The notes under the pieces were generated by a model that was not told the DNA's origin, searched no databases, and worked only from the letters and a program-made list of their open reading frames with translations. Position numbers and translations under genes: made by a program. Below are positions 9,522 to 19,866 of a DNA stretch of 64,000 nucleotides, one piece after another (the first letter of the stretch is position 1; the number at the start of each line of letters is the position of its first letter). Where the stretch lies: contig BBDR01000001.1 in NCBI GenBank assembly GCA_001312405.1, positions 124,001 through 188,000 of the forward strand, written 5' to 3'. The DNA comes from Clostridium sp. NkU-1. Its GTDB lineage: Bacteria; Bacillota_A; Clostridia; Lachnospirales; Lachnospiraceae.

Positions 9522-11276
9522 CTAAAATTCCAGAGGAAGGGCAATGGTAATCAATGTGTATTGGTCTAATTCGCTTTCCAGCGTTAATCCGTATTCTTCT
9601 CCGTAAACCAGCTTTAATCTCCGGTCCACATTCGGAAGCCCGATTCCGCTCATGTTGCTTCTCGTGATGCGGGAAGTATCTGTCAGCAGTGTTTCAATGC
9701 CTTCCGGGGAAATGCCGATGCCGTTGTCCCTTACTGTAATATAAAGAACGCCGTTTTCAGCAAAAACGTGTATCTGTATCAGCGTTTCTTCCGCTTGGTT
9801 CGATTCCGTTAAAGATGGCGTTTTCCACAAGCGGCTGAAGGGTCAGCTTCACGATTTTGGCATCGTATAAAACTTCCTGGTCAACCTGGGTGGTCACATC
9901 AAAAAGTTCAATATACCGGATCTTCTCTATAATAACATAATTTTGCAAAAAATCCAATTCCTGACGAAGTGTTACTTTTTCATTGAATCCCTTTGCCATG
10001 TTCTTTAACAGAGAGGACAGGGCAGTGACCACCTGGACGATCCCGCTGTTTTTCTGCATGGTTGCGATCCATTTGATAGAATCCAGGGTATTATATAGGA
10101 AATGGGGGTTGATCTGGGCCTGAAGCATTTTGATTTCCAGATCTCGTTTTTCCTTTTCACTTTGAACTCTGGTTTCCAGAAGGTCAGAGATCCTGTTGGA
10201 CATCTGGTTGATCTGTTTTCCTATGCTGCCGATTTCGTCATCTGTTTCAATGGAGCGGTCCGGGTCGAAATTTCCCTGGGAAATAAATTCCAGGCGTTTT
10301 TTTCAAACGGCTGATCGGGGCGCTCAGCTGGCGGGCTATGAACCAGGACAAGGTCAGGCCGATGCCGCAGCAGAAAAAGAATATAAGGGCAATGGTCCCC
10401 CCGATCATGCCATGATCCAGATTTAAGTCTGAAATTGGAAGGATCTGAAAGAAAATCAGCGCTGACGGCTTGTCTCTGATAGGAAATGATGCAATCCTCT
10501 CCGTTCAGCCAGGTGCGGAAATTGCCCTGAGGCTCTTTTAAGTTTTTAAAAGTGACCAGCAGATCGGAAACATCATAAGCATTTCCATTAACAGAGGAAA
10601 TGATGCTTCCATCTAAAGTGGCTGCATAGAGAATCTGTCCATCGCCCATGCTTTCCAGGGTATCGGAAAACAGGCGGGGAGAAATGGCCAGAAATATCCA
10701 GGCATCTTCCGGCTGGCTTCCGGAGACATATTTTAAAGGCCTTAAAAGAGGAAGAAGCTTTGGGGTGTAATTCGTTGGAGAAAAAGGGTTGTCCTCAAGG
10801 GAAAGAAGATACTGTGTATTTTCACGGGAAAGCATATCATGGAACCAGAGCGCATTTTGAATGTCATTGACATCGTGAGTAGAGCCGTAGGCACTTCCTG
10901 CCTGCAGGACTTCCCCGTTGTTATAAAGTGCAATTTTATAAATATATTTGCTGTATCCTGAAATCGCACAGAAATCCCTCAGCACATTGGAGGCGTACAG
11001 CTTGATATAGGCGGATTCCCCGTCTGACCGTTTCAGGGGGGGAGCAGAAAATAAAGACTTTCTTTCGGAACAGGTCACAACAATGTTGACCATCTCCTCA
11101 TAGGCGACTTCCATCCGGTCGGACAGAATCTGGATGCGGTTGACGGAATTTTCCGTTTCGTTCTGAATGGCATCCTTATAATAAGAGCGATAGTTATAAA
11201 AGCTGACTGCGCAGGCAATACTTATAACTACCAGAAGATTATACAGAAGAAATTTGTACTGGAATGTGCGGGGCAT
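9522..11276 (-). CDS. YesM-type sensor histidine kinase (frameshifted)
   Basis: Membrane kinase of about 585 residues. An N-terminal membrane helix (about 11170-11270) is followed by an extracellular sensor domain of about 250 residues and a second helix near 10330-10420. Then come HAMP, the His_kinase motif NPHFLYNTLDSIKW with the phosphorylated His, and a C-terminal HATPase domain with NAIFNGIEP (N box) and DNGIGI (G box). Frame breaks occur near 10430, 10300 and 9800; the pieces overlap and continue the family sequence. It is the likely partner of the downstream regulator. YesM/YesN pairs typically sense an oligosaccharide, sometimes through a binding protein, and switch on transport genes; here the substrate is probably an unsaturated glucuronide. 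Confidence 0.92.
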
Positions 11277-11311
11277 GGCAAGGATCCTTTCACGAGAATA
11301 AATTCAATAAT

Positions 11312-11340
11312 ATCATATCCTTTATTCTGTATAAATTCAA
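11312..11340 (-). promoter_or_regulatory. Sigma-A type promoter for the kinase/regulator operon
   Basis: On the minus strand, TTGAAT (11335-11340), a 17-bp spacer and TATGAT (11312-11317), about 36 bp before the kinase start. The intergenic region 11277-11537 also holds a weaker plus-strand candidate for the transporter, TTAAAA (11359-11364), 17 bp, TATAAT (11382-11387). Confidence 0.6.
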
Positions 11341-11537
11341 CGAATATAGAAATTAATCTTAAAAAAGTATAAAAATCTGAATATAATACATGTTTGAAAC
11401 CATGAAAGTCTGGTAAGGGTAAAAAAAATAATAGAATTATGCAAATCGTTTATTCCGATATGAACTCAAATCTGGTATCTTATATACCATAAGGAACACA
11501 CACGCGTGGTTCTAAAAAAAAGGGAGGTTTCAATCTA

Positions 11538-12889
11538 ATGAGATTAAAACGAGTTTTAGCTATGGCGCTCGCAGCCGGAATGGCATGCGCATCTCTGACT
11601 GCCTGTGGCAGCAAGACATCTGAGAGCAGTGCTGCAGGTGCAGACGGAGCAACAACTGCTGCAGAAACAACAAAAGCAGATGATAAAGCAAAGGGCACAG
11701 GGGAGAAGAAAGTTCTTTCCGTTACTACATGGGATTATGATACGACACCTACATTTCAGACAGTCGTTGATGCTTACATGGCGAAAAATCCAAATGTTGA
11801 GATTAACGTTATTGATACATCAGCTGACGAATACAATAATTCCCTGGGAATCAGCTTATCCGCAGCACAGCCGGATCCAGATGTAATCTGGGTAAAGGAC
11901 ATGGGCTCCATGCTTCAGATGGCAGATAAAAATCAGCTTCTTCCTCTGGATGATTTCATGAAGAAGGACAACGTTGATTTATCTGTTTACAATGGTGCAG
12001 CAGAGCAGCTTCAGTACAACGGAGCCACTTATGGACTTCCATACCGTTCCGACTGGTATGTATTATACTATAATAAAGATCTTTTTGATGCAGCTGGTGT
12101 TGCCTATCCGTCAAATGATATGACCTGGGATGAGTATGATGCCCTTGCAGCTAAGCTGACCTCCGGAGAAGGCAGTTCAAAGGTATATGGAGGACATAAC
12201 CATATATGGCAGGCACTTGTATCCAACTGGGCTGTTCAGGATGGAAAGCACACAGTGTTGAAAAGGATTATTCCTTCTTAAAGCCATGGTATGAAGAAGC
12301 TCTTTCCTTACAGGATAATGGTTATATTCAGGACTTCTCTACCTTAAAAACAGGAAATATCCATTATTCTTCCGTATTCAAAAATCAGCAGTGTGCCATG
12401 ATGCCAATGGGAACCTGGTTTATCGCAACCATGATCCAGTCCCGCGCATCAGATGAAACATCCTTTAACTGGGGCATTGCAAGGATTCCACATCCTGCTG
12501 ATACAGAGGCTGGCTACACAGTAGGAGCTCTTACTCCTGTTGGAATCAGCGCTTACACCGATGAGCCTGACTTATCCTGGGATTTTGTGAAGTTCGCAAC
12601 CAGTGAGGAAGCAGCAAATATCCTGGCTGAACAGGGAGTATTTACCGGTATCCAGACAGAAGATTCATTAAAGACCATTGCTTCTGCACAGTTCTTCCCA
12701 GAAGGAGAATCCAATCTTGAAGCGCTGTCTTATAGCCACTATATATTTGACCGTCCTTTAGATCCGAAGATTACTGAAATCAAAACTGTACTTGAAGAAG
12801 TTCATGAAATGATCATGATTAAGCAGTACACCGTTGATCAGGGAATCGAAGAGCTGAACAAGCGTGTTGCGGAGATCAAGGGCTGGTAA
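11538..12889 (+). CDS. ABC transporter sugar-binding lipoprotein (frameshifted)
   Basis: Family 1 extracellular solute-binding protein, about 450 residues. The signal peptide ends in the lipobox LTAC|G (residues about 20-24), so it is anchored to the outer face of the membrane. It continues with the typical VTTWDYDTTPTFQTVVDAY and PYRSDWYVLYYNKDLFDAAG stretches. One base is missing near 12258; the two parts overlap and join cleanly. An AGGGAGG site precedes the ATG. It is first in an operon with two permeases, a GH88 hydrolase and a sulfatase, suggesting uptake of an oligosaccharide with uronic acid. No ATPase gene is present; a shared MsmX-type ATPase encoded elsewhere is likely. Confidence 0.93.
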
Positions 12890-12907
12890 AAAAATTGATT
12901 GCCCGGA

Positions 12908-12944
12908 GAGCGCCTTTTCTAACATTATGGCAAGGCGCTCTTTT
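12908..12944 (+). terminator. Hairpin between binding protein and permease genes
   Basis: GAGCGCCTT pairs with AAGGCGCTC and is followed by TTTT. A partial terminator or mRNA-stabilising hairpin here would make the binding protein more abundant than the permeases, a common arrangement. Confidence 0.7.
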
Positions 12945-12979
12945 GCGGCAAAAGCAGGTGAAAAGGAGGTTAACCCTGT

Positions 12980-13897
12980 ATGAAAGAAGTAAAAAAGACA
13001 ATGACGTCACATCAAATGAAGGCGATCCGAAGTAACCTGATTGGTTATTCATTTATTCTACCTAACTTAATCGGATATGCAATTTTTGTATTCATTCCCG
13101 TTATCTTTTCTTTTGTTTTAAGCGTTATGAAATGGGATGGCTCCCGGGCGCCCATGGAATTCGTAGGATTAAAAAAATTTCGCTCAGATTTTCGGTGACA
13201 GGATATTTGTTCAATCCTTTATTCACACGATTCAATACGCACTGCTTACGGTAATCCCAACCTTAGTGCTGGCGCTTTTACTGGCAGTTCTGTTGAATAA
13301 CAAGTTAAAGGGGATCGCAATTTTCCGTACAGCACTGTATTTCCCTTATATTGCTTCCATCGTAGCAGTAGGCGCGGTGTGGAATATGCTGTTTCAGCCG
13401 GACTTTGGACCAATCAATGAATTCCTGAGATTCATTGGAATTTCCAAGCCCCCCAGGTGGGTTGTGGATGTGAAATGGGCCATGGTAGCCATTTCTGTGG
13501 TAAGCGTATGGAAATACATGGGATACTATATGATCGTATATTTGGCAGCCCTTCAGGGAATCTCAGGTTCTCTTTATGAAGCGGCCGGAATTGACGGGGC
13601 CAACGGCTTCCAGAAGCTTCGGTATATTACCATTCCCATGCTGACGCCAACCACATTCTTCGTGCTGATCATGCTGACGATCCAGTGCTTTAAGGTATTT
13701 GACCTTGTATATGTAATGACAGGAGGAGGTCCTGGTAATGCCACCAAGACTCTGGTCAATTACATTTATGAAAAGGCGTTTACCAGCTGGGAGTTTGGAC
13801 CTGCAAGCGCGGGAGCCTGGTTCTGTTTTCAGTAGTACTTGTTGTCACCCTGATTCAGTTTGCCGGTGAAAAGAAGTGGTCTAAAGATTTGATGTAA
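12980..13897 (+). CDS. ABC transporter permease, MalF/UgpA-like (frameshifted)
   Basis: About 305 residues with six predicted membrane helices and the permease EAA loop SLYEAAGIDGANGFQKLRYI (about 13571-13630). The frame breaks at an extra A in the A7 run near 13170-13177 and at a missing base near 13817; the corrected C terminus reads on to the TAA at 13895-13897. It follows the binding-protein gene and is 12 bp from the second permease, with which it should form the membrane channel. Confidence 0.93.
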
Positions 13898-13909
13898 GGA
13901 GGGAAAGCG

Positions 13910-14736
13910 ATGAGAACAAAAACAAAGAATTTAAACATATTTCTGTATCTGGGATTGATTGCTTTATCCCTTTTTATGCTGGTGCCCTTTTATTGGATGG
14001 TGATTTCTTCTTTAAAGCTTAATAAAGACGTATTTTCCGTACCTATGACGTGGTGGCCGGAATCGATGCATTGGGAGAACTACAAAATCATCTGGAAGAA
14101 GCTGCCCCTTGTGACCTTCTTTCTCAATACCGCCAAGCTGACGGTCATCACGACCATAATCCAGCTGTTCACCAGCTGCTTTGCTGCTTACGGTTTTACA
14201 AAGACACGTTTTAAAGGCAGAGATTTAATCTTCCTTATGTATGTAACGACTATAGCCGTACCATGCAGGTCTACATGGTTCCTCAGTTTATTCTGGTTTC
14301 CAAGCTTGGCCTAAACGATACCCACTTAGGATTAATCCTGATGCAGGCCTTTTCCGCATTCGGCGTATTTTTGATCCGCCAGTTTTATATCAGCATTCCT
14401 GACGAATTATGCGAAGCAGCCAGGATTGACGGGTTAAACGAGTACGGCATATTCGCAAAAATCGTATTTCCTCTTGGAAAACCGGCGATGGCAACTTTGA
14501 CTATCTTTACGTTTACCAATGTATGGAATGATTTCATGGGACCGCTCATCTATTTAAAGACAAAGGAATTAAAGACCATTCAGTTGGGAATCCGTATGTT
14601 TATATCCCAGTTTGGAGCTGATTATGCATGGATCATGGCTGCTTCTGTATGTTCTTTGATCCCGGTTATCATTGTATTTTTAAGCTGCCAGAAGTTCTTT
14701 GTAGAGGGCGTTGCAGCCAGCGGAATCAAGGGCTAA
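13910..14736 (+). CDS. ABC transporter permease, MalG/UgpE-like (frameshifted)
   Basis: About 275 residues with six membrane helices and the EAA loop CEAARIDGLNEYGIFAKIV. One base is missing near 14262 (VP-MQVYMVPQF), so the sequence as read is split into two overlapping frames. It starts after AAGGAGGG and pairs with the upstream permease in a carbohydrate uptake (CUT1) system. A tandem repeat block and the GH88 gene follow. Confidence 0.93.
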
Positions 14737-14749
14737 CTGGAAAGATCAG

Positions 14750-14938
14750 GAAACACCCTGCTTTACACCTAATGCCCGATAAGCTGGGCAGGCTCTAAAG
14801 CTGGGTGGGCTCTGTCCGAAAAGATGGACAGTAAGAGGAAACACCCTATGGGTATACCTTTATGTCCAAAAAGATGGACAGTAAGATGAAACACCCTATG
14901 GGCATACCTTTATGTCCAAAAAGATAGACAGAAAGAGG
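14750..14938 (+). repeat. Tandem array of the hairpin repeat, upstream of the GH88 gene
   Basis: Two near-identical 50-bp units begin with GAAACACCC at 14838 and 14888, preceded by a longer diverged unit at 14750-14837. Each unit has a small ACCC-TAT-GGGT hairpin, the stretch ATACCTTTATG, and a second hairpin GTCC...GGAC (GCCC...GGGC in the first unit). The array ends in a purine-rich AGAGGAAAGG that serves as ribosome-binding site for the gene at 14952. Related copies are at 30440, 37283, 45489, 51409 and 55539. Confidence 0.85.
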
Positions 14939-14951
14939 AAAGGAAAAGTAT

Positions 14952-16128
14952 ATGGCACAGACATTGGAACAAATAAAAACTTATCCTGGAATGGAAGAGG
15001 GGATGATTCAGAAGGCTCTTGATGATGCGGCAAAGATCGTCAAAGAAAACCTTTCGGTATTTACGGATAAATTCCAGTCTTCCAACAGTTTTAACGGATT
15101 TTATGAGGCAACAGAAAATGTAGAATGGACAACAGGATTCTGGACAGGAGTGATCTGGCTGGCTTATGAGCATACCGGTGATGAGGCATTTCGGAAAGCA
15201 GCGGAAGTACAGGTGGAAAGCTTTCTTAACAGAATCGAGAATAAAATTGATGTGAACCATCATGATATGGGATTTTTATTCAGCTTGTCCTGTGTGGCAG
15301 CCTATAAGCTGACCGGCAATGAACATGCCAAAAAGGCGGCCCTTTTAGCAGCGGACCATCTGGCAGAACGTTACAGGGAGAAAGGAAAATTCCTTCAGGC
15401 CTGGGGAAATCCGGGAGAGCCGAAGGAATACAGACTGATCATTGACTGTCTGTTAAATCTTCCCCTGCTTTACTGGGCAACGGAAGTAACGGGAGATCCT
15501 TCTTATGAAGAAAAGGCGGAAAACCATATAAAGACTGCTATGAAATGCATTCTGCGTCCCGATGATTCCACGTACCATACTCATTTCTTTGATGTGGAAA
15601 CAGGAGAGCCGACTTATGGCGTGACCCACCAGGCAACCGCAATGGCTCTGCATGGGCCAGAGGCCAGGCCTGGGCATATACGGAATTGCCTTAAGCTACC
15701 GGTATTTAAAGAATACAGAATACATGGATTTATTCTGCCGTGTAACCGATTATTTTATCGAACATCTGCCGGCTGATCTTGTTCCTTACTGGGATTTTGA
15801 CTTTGATACTGGAAGCACGGAGCCGAGAGATTCTTCCGCTTCAGCCATTGCTGTCTGCGGAATCCTGGAAATGGCAAAATATCTGGAAAAAGATAAAGCC
15901 ATGGTATATTTAGATGCAGCTGACAAGATGCTAAGAGCACTGGCAGATCATTGTGCCAATAAGGATTACAAAAAATCCAATGGACTTTTGCTTCATGGCA
16001 CCTATGCCAGAGAGTCCAAGGAGAATACCTGTACAAACAGGGGCGTTGATGAGTGCAACACCTGGGGCGATTATTTCTACATGGAGGCTCTTACCAGGCT
16101 TTCAAAGGACTGGGAACTGTACTGGTAA
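14952..16128 (+). CDS. Unsaturated glucuronyl hydrolase, GH88 family (frameshifted)
   Basis: Cytoplasmic hydrolase of about 392 residues that removes the 4,5-unsaturated uronic acid left by polysaccharide lyases. Family landmarks are TTGFWTGVIWLAYE (about 57-70), a catalytic-type Asp in HHDMGFLF, the THQG region, SAWARGQAWGIYG after correction, and RDSSASAIAVCG. Two missing G residues (near 15632 and 15671) split the gene into two overlapping frames. The ATG follows AGGAAAGG from the repeat array. Next to a sulfatase and a sugar importer, it points to breakdown of glycosaminoglycan-like oligosaccharides; no lyase is in the window. Confidence 0.92.
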
Positions 16129-16156
16129 GAACTGTGTAAGTATAAGGAGAAAAAAA

Positions 16157-17557
16157 ATGAAAACAAATCTGCTGTATGTCTTTGCCGACCAGTGGCGGGC
16201 TCATGCCATGGGATATATGAACATGGACCAGGTGGTGACTCCAAACATTGACTCCTTTGCCCAGGAGAGCATGAGGTTTACCAATGCTTACAGTACGTAC
16301 CCCTTATGTTCTCCTCACAGAGCTTCCCTGATGACAGGGAAATATCCCTTCCGCGCGGGGATGTGGACCAATTGCAAGATAGGTCTGGAAGAAAAGGTCA
16401 TGCTAAGACCCCAGGAGATATGTATCGGAGATGTGCTGAAGACGGAAGGATATAGCACGGGCTATATTGGAAAATGGCATTTAGATGCTTCGGAGCTTAA
16501 CTTTACCTCTGATCCAAAATCAGGCGCAAGAGACTGGGATGCCTATACGCCGCCAGGGGAGAGAAGACATGGATTTGACTACTGGCTGTCCTACGGAGCC
16601 TGGGATGACCATTTGGATCCCCATTATTGGCAGGATGATGAAAAACAAATAAAACCGGGTAAATGGTCTGCGGAATTTGAAACAGATAAGGCCATCGAAT
16701 ACATGGAAGCCAGGAAAGGGGATGAGCAGCCTTTTGCGCTGTTCTTATCCTATAATCCTCCCCATCTTCCTTATGAACTGGTACCGGACCGGTATTATGA
16801 AAAGTTTAAGGATCTGGAAATCCATTACCGGGAAAACGTACCGGAGGAGATGCGGGAAAAAGGCGGGCTTCTGGAAACCCAGACAAGGCAATACTATGCC
16901 GCAGTCTATGGGATTGACGAACAGTTTGGAAGAATCCTTCAATATTTAAAGGATCATAATATGGAGGAAAATACCATTGTCATCCTGTCTGCGGACCATG
17001 GAGAAATGCTTGGTTCCCATGGACTGATGAGTAAAAACATCTGGTATGAGGAATCCATCCACATTCCCCTTATGATACGTCAAAAGGGGAGAGTTAAAAC
17101 CGTGGACAATGATGGAATCTTTGCAAGCCCGGACCATATGCCTACCATTCTGGATCTTTTGGAACTTCCCATTCCGGAAACCTGCGAGGGCTACAGTCAT
17201 GTAAAAGGAATGTTCGGAGAGGACGAGAACGAGCCTCAGGATATGCTGATCTGTTCCTATCCTGGCGGAGCAGAGCTGGTAAAGTCATTTTCCGACAAAG
17301 GCCTGACCCATAAGGCTTATGGCTGGAGAGGTATCAAAGATAAACGTTATACCTATGTCATTTTTAATGGATATGCTCCTGGAGAGGAGCAAAAGGAATA
17401 TCTTTATGATAATGAGGAAGATCCTTATCAGAAAAATCCGGAGCTATTGGAACCGGACTGCCAAAGAGCGGAAGTTTTGGCATACCGGGAAAAGCTTAAA
17501 AATTACCTGCGCCAGACGGAAGATCCGTTTTTATGGGAGCGGCAGGATAAGATATAA
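16157..17557 (+). CDS. Sulfatase (formylglycine-dependent, alkaline phosphatase fold)
   Basis: About 466 residues, cytoplasmic: no signal peptide. The formylglycine motif C-S-P-H-R sits in LCSPHRASLMTGK (about residues 52-64), and metal-binding Asp residues lie near the N terminus (VFADQWRAHAMG). Later motifs are GYIGKWHLD and SADHGEMLGSHG. The Cys needs activation by a radical SAM maturase (anSME), not seen here. The ATG at 16157 follows AAGGAG; an upstream extension of this frame lies inside GH88 and is not used. It probably desulfates the imported oligosaccharide before or after GH88. The exact substrate (heparin, chondroitin or another) is unknown. The frame is intact. Confidence 0.93.
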   Translation: MKTNLLYVFADQWRAHAMGYMNMDQVVTPNIDSFAQESMRFTNAYSTYPLCSPHRASLMTGKYPFRAGMWTNCKIGLEEKVMLRPQEICIGDVLKTEGYSTGYIGKWHLDASELNFTSDPKSGARDWDAYTPPGERRHGFDYWLSYGAWDDHLDPHYWQDDEKQIKPGKWSAEFETDKAIEYMEARKGDEQPFALFLSYNPPHLPYELVPDRYYEKFKDLEIHYRENVPEEMREKGGLLETQTRQYYAAVYGIDEQFGRILQYLKDHNMEENTIVILSADHGEMLGSHGLMSKNIWYEESIHIPLMIRQKGRVKTVDNDGIFASPDHMPTILDLLELPIPETCEGYSHVKGMFGEDENEPQDMLICSYPGGAELVKSFSDKGLTHKAYGWRGIKDKRYTYVIFNGYAPGEEQKEYLYDNEEDPYQKNPELLEPDCQRAEVLAYREKLKNYLRQTEDPFLWERQDKI

Positions 17558-17567
17558 GATCAATGAA

Positions 17568-17606
17568 AAATAGGAGGCAGCCGATTTATTCGGCATCCTC
17601 CTATTT
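17568..17606. terminator. Bidirectional terminator between sulfatase and agrA
   Basis: AAATAGGAGG pairs with CCTCCTATTT, with an inner CCGATTTATTCGG hairpin. A and T runs flank it, and it overlaps the stop codon of the convergent agrA gene. Confidence 0.85.
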
Positions 17607-18361
17607 CATTATGGATAGATGAAAGCTGTTTAACGATTTTTGAACTTTTCCCATCATACGTATGGATACGGAGTAGGTTTCTTTGTTATCCATGAGAAGC
17701 ATGGCGTTTTCCCTCGAATATTTTAATACATGTTTCAGATTTACAATGGTGGATCGGTTGCATTGACAGAAACCAGAATTCAAGGTCGCATGGAATTCTT
17801 TTAACGAGCCTGAAATCTGCCGGATCCCGGTTTTGGTATGTATGGTGAGTTTGTGGGAATCATCGCCAGTTGTGATAGCTACAATGTCATTTTGATCCAG
17901 AACCAGAGAATCTTTATCAACTTTTATTGACAAGAGGCGGTTGGAGGAGTCCAGCTGCGCCTTATAGTTCCTTTCTGCGTTTTGAATGCAGGAGCAGATT
18001 TGTTCTGGCAGGGTATCCGTATCATCTTTTGCAATAAAGTCCATTGCTTCTACCTTATAGCGGAAGGTAAGAACAGCCATTTCACTATGAGTAGTTACAA
18101 AAACAATATAACCGCGGGGATCATATTTGCGTATTTCCTGGGCCAGCTCAATTCCATTTTTATTTGCCTGCAAATCAATGTCTAAAAAAATAAAGCCCAG
18201 TAGTACTGGAACGTCTCCGTATGGAAAGTAGATCTTCTGGTTTTGAAGCTGAGCAGAAAAGTTTGGATTCCGTTGGATTCATTATTAGATATTTTTCAAT
18301 GATGTCTTCCCAACGGTCTAACTGTTTTTTTATTATCTTCACAAAGGTAGATGTGGATCAT
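17601..18361 (-). CDS. agrA: AgrA-like response regulator with LytTR domain (frameshifted)
   Basis: About 252 residues. The receiver domain begins MIHIYLCEDN; the phosphoacceptor region is LDIDLQANKNGIELA, with K in MDFIAKDD. A C-terminal LytTR DNA-binding domain follows (about residues 150-250, with VKHVLKYSREN-like NLKHVLKYSREN and RSTIVNL). Two extra bases, in the A7 run near 18325-18331 and the T7-like run near 18182-18188, hide the first 60 or so residues; restoring them gives an ATG at 18361 preceded by AAGGAG. It starts 12 bp after agrC on the same strand. By family it binds direct repeats near agr promoters after phosphorylation. Confidence 0.9.
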
Positions 18362-18372
18362 TCTTGTACTCC

Positions 18373-19650
18373 TTATGAACCATTATGTACTAGGATCAGT
18401 TCCTGTGTGAAATATGGTTCTTCATATGTAGTGTTCCAAATAGCATTTTCATAGTTTTTTAAAATCATATCTACGTTAAAAAGGCCGATTCCTCTATGCT
18501 TGCTTTTGGTAGAAATTTCAAGGCTGCGAAGCATTGATATTGCATAAGTTGGAGGAAAAGCCGTATTTTGTATAATGAGATGGAGATCCTCTTCTTTATA
18601 AAACATGCAGAAATGAACTTCCTTTTCTTCTGTTTCCATAGCAGCTTCCATGGCATTGTCTAAAAATATACCTAGGATTCGGGACAAATCCAGGCAATCC
18701 ATGTTCAGTTCATTGATAGGCTCAGTCAGTTCTATTTCCGCTTTAACGCCAATTTCCATCATATAGACAAATTTGGAGGAAAGAAGACTTTTTAAGGCGG
18801 TATTTTTTATATTGGAAAGATTTCCCAACTTGGTATCTGATTCTGTAAAAGCACGGCTGATAGGAAGTATTCTTTCTCCATAATATTCTTTTAGGCTATC
18901 CATATCATTTTCTTTCATAAACCCTGACATAGTAATAAGTATATTCATGTAGTCATGCTTGAACTTTCGCATAACGCCGTAGGAATTTTCCAAGCGTTCC
19001 GTATAGGCACGAAGATTTTCAAATTGTGCCATGCGGTGCTTGTAAGCCTGTTCTCCCATAGTGACCTTATATACAGAATACATGAGAAAGACTGTAATTG
19101 CAAATAATAATAGAAAGATAATTCCATTTAATGCAATGACACCGTAATTGTAGCCAAGACGTTCCCCATAGGAAAAATTAAATATATATAGTAACACTAA
19201 AAGAAACAGATTAATAAAAATGGCTTTCAGTAAATGATGATTAGTTAAATATTGCGAAAGTTTCAACTTTTTGTGAATATACCAACCTATCAACTTTGTT
19301 GTAGTTCCACAATATACAGAATAAATCCATGCAAAGGTTATGATTGCCTTACCATTGACTGAAAAGTCGGTTAAATCTATATTAAGAAAGAAGGTCATTA
19401 TCCACATAAGTAAATAGCTGAAAGAAATACTATATAGATAGCCAAATAAATAACAGGACATACTTAGATAGTGATTATTAGTAAATAAAAACATTAAAAG
19501 TGTGAGACCTGAAAAGGTTATAAATGTACTGGCTTGTCCATATATCTGATTAAAAAGATAGAGAGTAATAAAAGCATATAAAAATATAATAAGTCGTTTA
19601 AGTTTTGTCAATTTATTAGGAAGCAAATGTACACAAAAAAAAGTAATCAC
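18373..19650 (-). CDS. agrC: AgrC-like quorum-sensing histidine kinase (GHKL family)
   Basis: 425 residues: about six or seven N-terminal membrane helices (residues about 1-195) form the peptide sensor, followed by a coiled dimerisation region with the phosphorylated His in KFKHDYMNIL (about 230-239). The GHKL ATPase domain has GIFLDNAMEAAM (N box) and HRGIGLFNVD (G box). It is expected to sense the modified AgrD peptide and to phosphorylate the regulator encoded 12 bp downstream. It is divergent from agrB/agrD. The frame is intact. Confidence 0.9.
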   Translation of the reverse strand: MITFFCVHLLPNKLTKLKRLIIFLYAFITLYLFNQIYGQASTFITFSGLTLLMFLFTNNHYLSMSCYLFGYLYSISFSYLLMWIMTFFLNIDLTDFSVNGKAIITFAWIYSVYCGTTTKLIGWYIHKKLKLSQYLTNHHLLKAIFINLFLLVLLYIFNFSYGERLGYNYGVIALNGIIFLLLFAITVFLMYSVYKVTMGEQAYKHRMAQFENLRAYTERLENSYGVMRKFKHDYMNILITMSGFMKENDMDSLKEYYGERILPISRAFTESDTKLGNLSNIKNTALKSLLSSKFVYMMEIGVKAEIELTEPINELNMDCLDLSRILGIFLDNAMEAAMETEEKEVHFCMFYKEEDLHLIIQNTAFPPTYAISMLRSLEISTKSKHRGIGLFNVDMILKNYENAIWNTTYEEPYFTQELILVHNGS

Positions 19651-19740
19651 ATAACGCTCCCGTAAATGTATAAATAAAATAAGTCATGATGTATCTCCTC
19701 GCCAGTAGATTTATGCCTTTATTTTACATTGTTGTAAATG

Positions 19741-19770
19741 GAAAGTAAAGGAAATTGTATGAAAAGTAAA
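19741..19770 (+). promoter_or_regulatory. Candidate AgrA (LytTR) binding site: paired direct repeats
   Basis: GAAAGTAAA (19741-19749) and AAAAGTAAA (19762-19770) are direct repeats with a 12-bp spacer, the spacing typical of LytTR-family sites (9-bp repeats, 21 bp centre to centre). They lie in the 216-bp gap between divergent agrC and agrB. No convincing -35/-10 pair for agrB could be fixed. Confidence 0.45.
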
Positions 19771-19866
19771 CGCATTTTACGCTTAAGAAGAATAATGCTA
19801 CGAAAATTACAAAAACATCTTTTGGCAAAGAGATATGGTAATATATAGTCAAAAGGTGGTGATAAA

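Noticed and set aside
11435..11455. Catabolite-response (cre) site upstream of the sugar-binding protein gene
   Set aside because: ATGCAAATCGTTTAT resembles cre but has a one-base spacing error in the core.
14750..14938. CRISPR-like array
   Set aside because: Units are adjacent without unique spacers, contain a ribosome-binding stretch, and relatives are single copies upstream of genes; no cas genes.
19822..19849. TTGGCA-16-TATAGT promoter for agrB
   Set aside because: Its start site would fall inside the agrB ribosome-binding site, so it cannot serve that gene.
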